Source: Nostoc sp. CHAB 5834
Lineage (GTDB): Bacteria > Cyanobacteriota > Cyanobacteriia > Cyanobacteriales > Nostocaceae
Assembly: GCA_020829485.1 (NCBI GenBank)
Contig: JAIVFU010000241.1
Coordinates: forward strand, 1 to 6,837
Reading direction: 5' to 3'
Length of the DNA stretch: 6,837 nt
Shown here: positions 1 through 4,882 of the stretch, one piece after another
Layout of the letters: every line of letters starts with the position of its first letter
How positions within the stretch are numbered: the first letter of the stretch is position 1
Made by a program: the position numbers and the translations under genes
The notes under the pieces: model-generated
What the model was told of the DNA's origin: nothing
Database searches by the model: none
What the model saw: only the letters and a program-made list of their open reading frames with translations

Positions 1-124
1 TGATGGTAGTCAGAAGTCCCTCCGTGACAATAGGGAAACACATTGAGTAGCCGTGTGAAGGGACAACTTTCATGCACGGTTTCGGATGGGAGGGGTGGAA
101 CAGTAATGTTCCCCTCGACCCTAT
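1..124 (+). mobile_element. 3' end of a group II intron (domains V and VI), 5' part and any reverse transcriptase outside the window
   Basis: Positions 49-81 fold as group II domain V. The lower stem pairs 49-55 with 75-81, starting with the catalytic AGC triad at 49-51. A two-base bulge (TG, 73-74) follows, then an upper stem pairing 56-61 with 67-72. Domain VI follows as a hairpin with GAGGGG (90-95) paired to CCCCTC (111-116). A118 sits seven bases from the inferred 3' splice site, matching the usual branch-point position, so the intron should end at T124 with the 3' exon starting CAATAGG. The layout matches cyanobacterial introns that normally encode a reverse transcriptase/maturase in domain IV, which would lie upstream of base 1. 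The apical loop reads GACAA rather than a four-base GNRA loop, so the copy may be decayed. The intron call is firm; the exact boundary is less so. Confidence 0.8.
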
Positions 125-129
125 CAATA

Positions 130-378
130 GGACACGTTGTAAATTAATGTTGCAGAGCGTGTTTTGTTGATTTACTAACTTGCCCATAAATGATATTGGA
201 TAATCGAAATTTTGCACGATAAAATCAACTCTTCACCCCTTTGAGTGCTTCAAGCTTGCCCATAAACAATCATTTTTGGGAATGTTTCAACTGGAGGAAT
301 AAAGTAAAGCTTGGGATTGAAACAACGGTATATCATGGGTTTGGCTTGATGTCCGTTACACAACTTTACAACGTGTCC
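130..378. repeat. 249-bp segment with perfect 14-bp inverted ends (possible MITE or element remnant)
   Basis: GGACACGTTGTAAA at 130-143 is repeated as its exact reverse complement at 365-378. Similarity continues weakly inward (shared TG near 148-150 and 358-360). Inside, CTTGCCCATAAA occurs twice in direct orientation (179-190 and 255-266). The left end begins only 5 bp after the inferred intron 3' end; the right end lies inside the 3' end of the minus-strand gene at 356-727 and encodes its last residues. No target-site duplication is obvious. It could be a small non-autonomous transposable element, or two inverted copies of one intron 3' flank. No convincing gene is seen in it. Confidence 0.45.
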
Positions 379-727
379 CATTTTGCAGATATCCCGGCTG
401 AACCCCAATCGCAGGTAAATTGTCGAGCAGGAAATTTAACTGATCCAATTGGTCAGCCATCTGTCCAATTTCGCCTGGTGTCATTCCTGGCAAGCCAGCC
501 ACAAAATCTCCAATACCGAAGTAGCTGTTGAGCAACCCCTTCATTTCAGGCGCTGAATCAAAGGATTTAATTAATCCAGTGACTGACGGAGCAATAGGGG
601 TATTCGCCCTGTCAGCAGGGGTTTGGGAACTGCTAGCACTGTCAGCAACTGACGAATTTTGGTTATTTCCCCTGTACTTGGTCAACGCACTAGCAAAGGC
701 TGAAGCGAATGTTTTTTTATCTGTCAC
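356..727 (-). CDS. Unknown small protein, third gene of a minus-strand cluster, C-terminus altered by a repeat end
   Basis: I do not recognise this 123-residue protein. The start is placed at the GTG at 727 because AGGAGG (734-739) lies 6 nt upstream; an alternative GTG at 733 would overlap the previous stop by 4 nt but would touch the Shine-Dalgarno directly. After a short basic N-terminus comes a Ser/Ala/Asn/Thr-rich, probably disordered stretch (about residues 20-48). A more ordered part (about 50-110) follows, containing the segments GLLNSYFGIGDFVAGLPGMT and IGQMADQLDQLNFLLDNL. The closing residues TRCKVV are encoded by the right 14-bp inverted-repeat end, so the natural C-terminus has probably been replaced or extended. 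No signal peptide or membrane helix is seen. It lies 2 nt downstream of the 68-residue membrane protein and is probably co-transcribed with it. Confidence 0.6.
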   Translation of the reverse strand: MTDKKTFASAFASALTKYRGNNQNSSVADSASSSQTPADRANTPIAPSVTGLIKSFDSAPEMKGLLNSYFGIGDFVAGLPGMTPGEIGQMADQLDQLNFLLDNLPAIGVQPGYLQNGTRCKVV

Positions 728-729
728 TT

Positions 730-936
730 TCACCTCCTGAGTAAAACGCCTTTGATTAACCCTTCAGATTCTGCTTTCTGGCGCTCTAGTTGAGCGCTAC
801 AGGCAGCATTATCTAATTCCTTGTTTTGAATTTCTTGCTTCAGTCGGGCGTTGTCCGTCCAGAGAAAGACGATTGTTACTGCGATCGCTATCATCCAAAA
901 CAGGTCGAACAGGCTGAACTGTTGCTTCTGTTCCAT
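730..936 (-). CDS. Small single-pass membrane protein with coiled-coil tail
   Basis: This is a 68-residue unknown protein. Residues 8-26 form one clear hydrophobic helix (LFDLFWMIAIAVTIVFLW), and residues 27-60 are charged and heptad-like (RLKQEIQNKEL, then AQLERQKAE), suggesting a membrane anchor with a short coiled coil. Its TGA stop (730-732) overlaps the ribosome-binding region of the next gene, as expected for an operon. The start at ATG 936 is the only option, because an in-frame TAG lies eight codons upstream with no usable start between, and no Shine-Dalgarno precedes it. The first 128 nt overlap, in another frame, the end of the 115-residue gene starting at 1156. It may be a true nested gene, or the second half of a gene broken by or read through a +1 frameshift. 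The domain pattern resembles small phage or plasmid membrane proteins, but no family is recognised. Confidence 0.55.
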   Translation of the reverse strand: MEQKQQFSLFDLFWMIAIAVTIVFLWTDNARLKQEIQNKELDNAACSAQLERQKAESEGLIKGVLLRR

Positions 937-1156
937 TGCCGCTAGGACTAAGAAATTCTTCTATCATCCGCACAATCAGCCGTGATGCGGTGGAGATAAA
1001 ATCTCGCTCTTGTGGGTACAGTTTGCCCGCTAATCCTGCCTGATCTAGTACAACAGAAGCTATCTGCTGGAGCTTTTGCTTGTTCCTAGATGTATTGTGA
1101 CAGCCATTGATACCGCGACAGAGCGGCTTTTTAACGTCTTCAATCTGTGCAATCAT
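809..1156 (-). CDS. Unknown 115-residue protein, first gene of the minus-strand cluster
   Basis: The start at ATG 1156 is well supported: GGAGG (1164-1168) lies 7 nt upstream. The N-terminal part looks like a real folded domain: two cysteines six residues apart (C13, C19), a lysine-rich stretch, then amphipathic helices (QQIASVVLDQAGLAGKL and ISTASRLIVRMIEEFL, about residues 30-69). From about residue 74 the gene overlaps the 68-residue membrane protein out of frame. That last stretch (Pro/Asp/Arg/Ser-rich, ending SKQGIR) looks like the by-product of another coding frame. Either it is a natural overlap, or the ancestral product ran from this domain into the membrane helix of the next frame. 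No family is recognised. Transcription probably starts in the spacer shared with the divergent gene at 1324. Confidence 0.5.
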   Translation of the reverse strand: MIAQIEDVKKPLCRGINGCHNTSRNKQKLQQIASVVLDQAGLAGKLYPQERDFISTASRLIVRMIEEFLSPSGNGTEATVQPVRPVLDDSDRSNNRLSLDGQRPTEARNSKQGIR

Positions 1157-1323
1157 GAAATTGCCTCCAAGTCTTGTTTGGGGGAACTGCCTTTTGGTGG
1201 GAGCGATCGCGTCTTTGCCGGGGCGATCGCTTTAACTTTTTATATCACAACTATAAAGCTTTGGGGTAAACTTAGAGCAATACGGGATAAATTTAGAGGT
1301 AATTTCAAGGATAAATAGGCCAG
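1157..1323. promoter_or_regulatory. Divergent intergenic region with two HIP1 octamers
   Basis: This spacer separates two gene sets transcribed away from each other, so it must hold at least one promoter per direction. HIP1 octamers lie at 1203-1210 and 1223-1230. A weak plus-strand promoter-like pair is TTTAAC (1231-1236) with TATAAA (1252-1257), spaced 15 bp. On the minus strand the same site reads TATAGT. Only a weak Shine-Dalgarno (AAGGA at 1307-1311, 12 nt away, or AGG at 1317-1319) precedes ATG 1324. Exact promoter positions are not resolved. Confidence 0.35.
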
Positions 1324-1842
1324 ATGGCTCATAGATTCAACGTTTCCACGTACTATGTGACACCAGAACATCTAGAAAAAATGAGGGAGTTTTCTGAAGC
1401 ATCAGGACACTCACTTCAGGATTTAGTAAACCAATTCACCAGGGGGCATACCACTAATCACCGTCCATACTATGAGCATTTGGCTCGGTTAGATGTTATT
1501 AAACGTGGGATGGATGTAGACGAGTGGGTAGACATAGTTATTAATGAAGGTTTCAAGGCGTTACCTGCATATAAGGAACAACCGACATCTGATGAAATTG
1601 GCCAAAATCCATTAGGACATATTATTTTGCCAAGTGATGTAATTACCCAGGATGGTAATTATATGTACCTCACCAAACAAAATCTAATTTTGGTGAAAAC
1701 AGCAAATTATTTTGATGGTTCAAGCATAGCTAAGTTCATTTCTCGAATCATCTTTGACCATCTCAACTCTAGATGGGAGAAAAACTATGCTCGTCAAATG
1801 CAAGCAGAAAAATCTAACGATTGGTTAAAAATAAGGAGTTAG
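1324..1842 (+). CDS. Unknown 172-residue soluble protein, first of a two-gene operon
   Basis: I do not recognise the family. The protein is soluble-looking, with no signal peptide or membrane helix. Residues 13-40 (TPEHLEKMREFSEASGHSLQ and following) suggest two helices resembling the start of a small DNA- or protein-binding helical domain, followed by a His/Tyr-rich stretch (GHTTNHRPYYEHL, about 41-53). The middle contains EWVDIVINEGFKALPAY. Residues about 98-125 look like beta strands (GHIILPSDVI, GNYMYLTKQNLILVK), and the C-terminal part is basic and helical (FISRIIFDHLNSRWEKNYARQ). The start at 1324 is the first ATG in frame, though its ribosome-binding site is weak. The stop is 2 nt before the ATG of the next gene, so the two are almost certainly translated from one message and may act together. 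Confidence 0.7.
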   Translation: MAHRFNVSTYYVTPEHLEKMREFSEASGHSLQDLVNQFTRGHTTNHRPYYEHLARLDVIKRGMDVDEWVDIVINEGFKALPAYKEQPTSDEIGQNPLGHIILPSDVITQDGNYMYLTKQNLILVKTANYFDGSSIAKFISRIIFDHLNSRWEKNYARQMQAEKSNDWLKIRS

Positions 1843-1844
1843 AA

Positions 1845-2453
1845 ATGACTACAACGGCTACTACCCCCAACGTTGAACTAGCAATCAACACAATTTTTGA
1901 GGTATTGGGCGAACCAACTGATGAATGGCAACATCAGGCATTAGAGCAATACAAAAATGGTGATGCGATCGCAGTTAAAAAAATTAACGCTAGTCATTTG
2001 CGGGATTATTATTGTAAATGTTTGGGGTTTTTGGTCAGTGCAACAAGCACCAACCCCAATCTACGTAAGATTTTATCAGCTGCGGCCAACGCTGCTGCTG
2101 ACCACGCACAGGTCAGAACTTTAGATAAAATCAGTGATGGAAATGCGCGAGCTTTTGAATCCGACGACCTAGTAGGCAATGCAATCCAAAACATTTTAAG
2201 ATTCCTCACGCCCCAAACTGAATACCACCAACTCGCGCTAGCTTCCAGAACTAATTACGATGCTCTGAAAGAAATTGAGAAGGAAAATCCAGAGGATAAT
2301 TTAATCAAGGTTTTGTTGTATCTAACCAAGGCAAAACCAGACTCCTCCGCACTGTTTACCATCATCGCGGAGGCTGGGACAACGGCGGCGCTGTATGTTA
2401 AAAATCTGGAACATCAAAAAATCACGGATGCGATCGCTGCTGCAATTAACTAA
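1845..2453 (+). CDS. Unknown 202-residue alanine-rich helical protein, second of a two-gene operon
   Basis: The start is set at ATG 1845 because AAGGAG (1833-1838) lies 6 nt upstream; a TTG at 1821 would add eight residues inside the previous gene and has no such site. After a Thr-rich start the protein is predicted to be nearly all alpha-helical and rich in Ala, Asn and Leu, with repeated helix-like blocks (LRKILSAAANAAADHAQ, VGNAIQNILRFL, DNLIKVLLYLTKAK, ITDAIAAAIN). This suggests a helical bundle or oligomerising protein. No transmembrane helix, cofactor motif or catalytic motif is visible. HIP1 sites lie inside the gene (1965-1972 and 2430-2437), which indicates long residence in a HIP1-bearing cyanobacterium. 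A strong hairpin terminator follows 15 nt after the stop. Function unknown. Confidence 0.7.
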   Translation: MTTTATTPNVELAINTIFEVLGEPTDEWQHQALEQYKNGDAIAVKKINASHLRDYYCKCLGFLVSATSTNPNLRKILSAAANAAADHAQVRTLDKISDGNARAFESDDLVGNAIQNILRFLTPQTEYHQLALASRTNYDALKEIEKENPEDNLIKVLLYLTKAKPDSSALFTIIAEAGTTAALYVKNLEHQKITDAIAAAIN

Positions 2454-2468
2454 CAATTTTCTTAGAGG

Positions 2469-2505
2469 AAAAGGCGATCGCACCCCTAAACTGCGATCGC
2501 CTTTT
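2469..2505. terminator. HIP1-built hairpin terminator after the two-gene operon
   Basis: AAAAGGCGATCGCA (2469-2482) pairs perfectly with TGCGATCGCCTTTT (2492-2505) around a 9-base loop, giving a 14-bp stem whose core is two facing HIP1 octamers. The A-run and T-run at the two ends let it work in both directions. It sits 15 nt after the stop at 2453. Confidence 0.75.
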
Positions 2506-2529
2506 CGTTTGGCAAAGTCTCTCCCAGAG

Positions 2530-2580
2530 AAGGCATCGCCTTTATTCTTAGAGGATATTCAGGGTATTTAAGGCGATCGC
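2530..2580. repeat. Palindrome and third, degenerate copy of the CTTAGAGGA/GGCGATCGC intergenic motif
   Basis: AAGGC (2530-2534) pairs with GCCTT (2538-2542). Directly after, CTTAGAGGA (2547-2555) is followed by AAGGCGATCGCA (2570-2581). The same order of words occurs at 2461-2482 and, diverged, at 5557-5610. It is non-coding. Confidence 0.45.
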
Positions 2581-2658
2581 ACTATCAAAGTAATTACTTT
2601 CCTCGCTTGAAAATTTATGTGGACGATCATACCTGTCGCCCTTGCAGAGAGCATCTCA

Positions 2659-2692
2659 TTAAAAATGACTCTTACAGCGAAGAGCCTTCATT
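2659..2692 (-). terminator. Probable terminator of the minus-strand membrane-protein gene
   Basis: Read on the minus strand, AATGA plus CTCTT (2692-2688 and 2684-2680, with a 3-base bulge) pairs with AAGAG plus TCATT (2673-2664). A run of five T (2665-2661) follows. It lies about 75 nt beyond the stop at 2767, in the expected orientation. A second small dyad, GTAGTA/TACTAC (2721-2736), sits between without a T-run. Confidence 0.45.
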
Positions 2693-2766
2693 ACTAAATG
2701 TTAATTTCAAGTACATTTTTGTAGTATTAGTACTACGATAGTAGTGTATACCAACTAACTTCAGTA

Positions 2767-3306
2767 CTATTCTTTACTCTCTTCTGTATTCTCATCTTTG
2801 TCCCGTTTGTTACCAAAATAGCTATCTAGGCGGTCATTAGCATCTTTAGATATTTTCTGCATGAAAAGTGCAGATCCTTCTAAGCTAAATCCCCCTAAGG
2901 CAGTTGGGATACCTAACTCTGTTTGACCAAAGCAGATCATCGCAAAACCTACAATATTCATGGTTACGCCTAACGTACCTGCAAACAATGAGCCGTAGAA
3001 ACCAAACTTAGCTTTTTGGAAAAGTAGCTCTTGGTATTTTTTTCTTCCTTCGTCATCTTCTAAAGAAGGTTTAATACGCTCTTTGAGTTTGAGGTGCGTG
3101 GTTTGGTTAACAGTCAACTTTTTCGCTAGCTCCCATTGGGCATTTTGAAAAATGTTTTTCACGTAGCGTACTATACTACCTCTCTTTTGCCGACTACGGC
3201 TTCGACGTTCCAGATAATCGCCCCTCAATTCTTCTTTATTCTCTTGAACTGACGGCAGAGATTGCCAATTGCTCTTTTGAACTTTTGATTTTTTGTGTTT
3301 ATCCAT
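2767..3306 (-). CDS. TRADD-N-associated membrane domain-type protein (two transmembrane helices)
   Basis: This 179-residue protein has a long basic cytoplasmic N-terminus (residues 1-98, including RRSRSRQKR at about 34-42 and helical charged stretches). A hairpin of two membrane helices follows (about 101-126 and 131-150), joined by a tight turn around GQTELGI, then the closing motif ANDRLD (156-161) and a charged tail. Two helices ending in a Lys/Asp-Ala-Asn-x-Arg-Leu-Asp helix fit the cyanobacterial two-helix domain found with TRADD-N modules, proposed to act as a membrane effector in cell-death or conflict systems. That role comes from family knowledge and is not shown here. No TRADD-N domain, STAND NTPase or protease is seen nearby, so this copy stands alone. 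AAGG upstream, 7 nt from ATG 3306, is the likely ribosome-binding site. A separate terminator and promoter suggest a single-gene unit. Confidence 0.7.
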   Translation of the reverse strand: MDKHKKSKVQKSNWQSLPSVQENKEELRGDYLERRSRSRQKRGSIVRYVKNIFQNAQWELAKKLTVNQTTHLKLKERIKPSLEDDEGRKKYQELLFQKAKFGFYGSLFAGTLGVTMNIVGFAMICFGQTELGIPTALGGFSLEGSALFMQKISKDANDRLDSYFGNKRDKDENTEESKE

Positions 3307-3443
3307 GTCCTTACCTTGTGTACTGAGGTTGCAGATGAGGGACGGAATACTTCGGGCATTGCTTAATTTCTTCTGCTTTGCAACATTTCCAATCTACTGA
3401 CAGTGCTACTAACAGACTGATCTTATTTTAACTGTACAAAAGC

Positions 3444-3492
3444 GATATAGCTTGCTTAAATACAGTTTATCAATTGAGCAAATTTACTCAAC
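3444..3492 (-). promoter_or_regulatory. Candidate promoter with an adjacent dyad for the minus-strand membrane-protein gene
   Basis: On the minus strand TTGATA (3473-3468) and TATATC (3449-3444) are spaced 18 bp, a fair sigma-70-type pair about 140 nt upstream of ATG 3306. Immediately upstream lies the dyad TTGAG/CTCAA (3474-3478 and 3488-3492), which could be an operator. This rests on sequence resemblance only. Confidence 0.35.
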
Positions 3493-3577
3493 TAAGTTTT
3501 TAGTATTATTATTTACATATAATTGCAGTAATTTTGCTGAATAGCACTTTCACGGCTACCGAAGAGGCAGAGGGGAA

Positions 3578-3679
3578 GGGGGCAGGGAGCAGGGGTGCAA
3601 AGCCCCACCCTTTTAGGGCACTTGACTGGGGCGGAGTACAAGCTCCTTCCCAGTCTCTCCCCCTTGCTCCCTGCTCCCC
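3578..3679. repeat. GC-rich nested foldback repeat
   Basis: GGGGGCAGGGAGCAGGGG (3578-3595) is nearly complementary to the C-rich arm at 3659-3679 (core GCTCCCTGCTCCCC). Between the arms lies a second hairpin, GACTGGG(gc)GGAG paired with CTCC(tt)CCCAGTC (3624-3655), and a small one, GGGG/CCCC (3592-3606). A further dyad CTGCTG/CAGCAG follows at 3703-3718. It stands out as a G/C-biased island within AT-rich DNA and resembles G-rich intergenic repeats common in Nostocales. Open frames across it on both strands are simply products of this composition. Confidence 0.65.
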
Positions 3680-3751
3680 TGACTCTTTTGACCTTTATTC
3701 GTCTGCTGTATGCAGCAGATATTTCTATCTTAGTTTTTATTTGAGATAATG

Positions 3752-3779
3752 TGTACAAAAAAGATATATGTCATATAAT
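3752..3779 (+). promoter_or_regulatory. Candidate plus-strand promoter with a palindrome over the -10 box
   Basis: TGTACA (3752-3757) and TATAAT (3774-3779) are 16 bp apart. A perfect 13-base palindrome, TATATG-T-CATATA (3765-3777), overlaps the -10 box and could be an operator. The next plus-strand gene starts about 410 nt later, so a transcript from here would have a long leader containing the foldback at 3810-3929. Confidence 0.35.
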
Positions 3780-3809
3780 AGTCGTAACTGAACACATCTG
3801 AGTTTGCTC

Positions 3810-3929
3810 AAAGTACTTATACCAAATTATTGTGAAGCTGCATGAAACTATAGAAAGCTAGAATGATTGCCAAGCATAGTTTCTAGCCTTTTGATTCTAT
3901 GTAACTTCATACAAAATTGGTATTACTTT
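3810..3929. repeat. 120-bp imperfect inverted repeat, MITE-like
   Basis: The outer ends read AAAGTACTTATACCAA (3810-3825) and, on the other strand, AAAGTAATACCAA (3929-3917). The arms continue imperfectly to a central perfect stem, GCTAGAA (3857-3863) with TTCTAGC (3881-3887), around a 17-base loop. Intermediate matches include TGAAG and CAT blocks in both arms. There is no open reading frame. The size, long arms and ATACCAA ends fit a miniature inverted-repeat element such as those abundant in Nostocales; the parent transposase family is not identified. As RNA it would form one long hairpin. Confidence 0.6.
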
Positions 3930-4191
3930 CTTAGTGAGGAATGACATAGGCGCAGATCAATCAAGATTTAAGCCCTCTCAAGAGAGCTTAATGGATAGCA
4001 AAAGCCAGAACAACAAGGATAAAGTTAACTTACGCCTTTCGTTTGTGCCTATCTGCAAATATCAACAAATGCTGATAAACACATCTCAGCTATCCTTCCT
4101 CAGTTCTCATTGAAACTAAGGAACATTTTTCTGCGCCTTAACAAATCATCAATCAAGGAACAAACATAGCTTCGTATCTCAAGAGGAAAAT
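3930..4191 (+). other. Gene-free leader region upstream of the PadR-type gene
   Basis: No convincing gene is seen here. A hairpin around TTAAGCCCTCTC/GAGAGCTTAA (about 3966-3990) is visible. ATAGGCGCAGAT (3948-3959) faces GCCTATCTGC (4048-4057), in which ATAGGC could pair with GCCTAT, or GCAGAT with ATCTGC, but not both at once. AGGA (4184-4187) lies 4 nt before ATG 4192 and serves as its ribosome-binding site. Confidence 0.3.
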
Positions 4192-4710
4192 ATGGAGGAT
4201 ACTCTCAAGGACAAGAATCATACTTATCTGTCTTGGATAAAGACCATTACGTTAAAGCTTTTGAAAGAAAGCAATGGCAAATATCTTGAGCAGTTAGACA
4301 ATGTAATAGTTGAGAAAAGGAGAGAAAAATCTAATGTTATCGAAGAATGGAATGATCAGGAATTACATATACTTTCGTCGGTTGAAGAGGATATTCTTTC
4401 TGTACTATATCCAAATAAAGAAGTCTACGGTTTGGCAATTATCAATACAATTGAAGAGGTTAGTAAAGGTAAGAGAAAAATTGGGCCTAATACTTTATAC
4501 CCTACATTGCGCCGGATGGAATCTAGCGATAAAGGATATATAAGTTCACGTTGGGGGGATGAAAGGCCAGAAGAGCTTCTTGAGCGAGGGGGTGCTCGTC
4601 GTAGATACTATAAACTAACTGATAAAGGTCGAGAGGCATTAGAGGCTGTATGGGAGTACAGAGAAAATCTTCTTGGGATTGGGTTTAATCAAATATCCAA
4701 CCTTTGCTAA
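4192..4710 (+). CDS. PadR-family winged-helix transcriptional regulator with an N-terminal extension
   Basis: This 172-residue DNA-binding regulator is recognised by its winged-helix core from about residue 62 to 146. The parts are a helix (VEEDILSVLY), KEVYGLAIINTIEEVSKGKR, the recognition-helix signature GPNTLYPTLRRME (98-110), a wing with GYISSRWGDERPEE, then GGARRRYYKLTDKGREAL (134-151). GTLYP-like, RRRYY and LT.KG are hallmark PadR segments. PadR proteins usually repress a neighbouring membrane or detoxification gene until a ligand binds. The first ~60 residues form a charged helical extension absent from minimal PadR proteins (about 110 residues); the usual C-terminal dimerisation helix appears short (ALEAVWEYRENLLGIG). 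The start at 4192 follows AGGA by 4 nt. The natural target is the small membrane protein 171 nt downstream on the same strand; autoregulation is also likely but not shown. Confidence 0.88.
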   Translation: MEDTLKDKNHTYLSWIKTITLKLLKESNGKYLEQLDNVIVEKRREKSNVIEEWNDQELHILSSVEEDILSVLYPNKEVYGLAIINTIEEVSKGKRKIGPNTLYPTLRRMESSDKGYISSRWGDERPEELLERGGARRRYYKLTDKGREALEAVWEYRENLLGIGFNQISNLC

Positions 4711-4795
4711 CTAAGTCTACATCAATTTCAAATTGGCTGAATATTGCAATCTCATTGTAGGTTGATCTCAATATGGTGAGTTCGTTGCTTTTAGT

Positions 4796-4882
4796 AAACA
4801 GGACAAAAACTAAACGCTCTCTATCCTGTAATTTTTTCTTGGCAAGATACTGAATTCAACTCTCAAAACAGGACAAAAACTA
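4796..4882 (+). repeat. Two exact 17-nt direct repeats in the leader of the small membrane-protein gene
   Basis: AAACAGGACAAAAACTA occurs at 4796-4812 and again at 4866-4882, 70 bp apart. The second copy contains the Shine-Dalgarno AGGA (4870-4873) and the first base of the ATG at 4882; the first copy is followed by AACG and has no start codon. It could be a partial duplication, a pair of regulator-binding sites, or part of an RNA switch. Confidence 0.75.
4798..4837 (+). promoter_or_regulatory. Possible terminator/attenuator hairpin between the regulator and the small membrane gene
   Basis: ACAGGA (4798-4803) can pair with TCCTGT (4824-4829), two bases before TTTTTT (4832-4837), giving a weak intrinsic terminator (6-bp stem, 20-base loop). 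The same TCCTGT is complementary to ACAGGA at 4868-4873, which contains the ribosome-binding site of the next gene. The segment therefore has two mutually exclusive partners. This is inference from complementarity. Confidence 0.35.

Noticed and set aside
284..323. CRISPR-like sequence GTTTCAA ... GATTGAAAC
   Set aside because: It has the typical ends of a cyanobacterial CRISPR repeat, but only one unit is present, with no second copy, spacers or cas genes.
241..740. Plus-strand frames at 241-531 and 528-740
   Set aside because: They are antisense to the better-supported minus-strand gene at 356-727, lack ribosome-binding sites and have unnatural composition.
1076..1318. Plus-strand frame of 80 residues
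   Set aside because: It runs antisense to the start of the 115-residue gene and through the promoter region with its two HIP1 sites, with no Shine-Dalgarno.
2009..2209. Minus-strand frame of 66 residues
   Set aside because: It lies entirely within the supported plus-strand gene 1845-2453 and is a shadow frame.
2721..2745. Hairpin GTAGTA/TACTAC with a further GTAGT as a terminator
   Set aside because: There is no T-run after the stem in either direction; the bulged stem at 2659-2692 is a better terminator for the minus-strand gene.
3513..3758. Overlapping frames on both strands (3513-3758 minus, 3534-3749 plus)
   Set aside because: Both simply translate the GC-rich nested inverted repeat; the products are low-complexity Pro/Gly/Cys/Ser-rich and unsupported by ribosome-binding sites.
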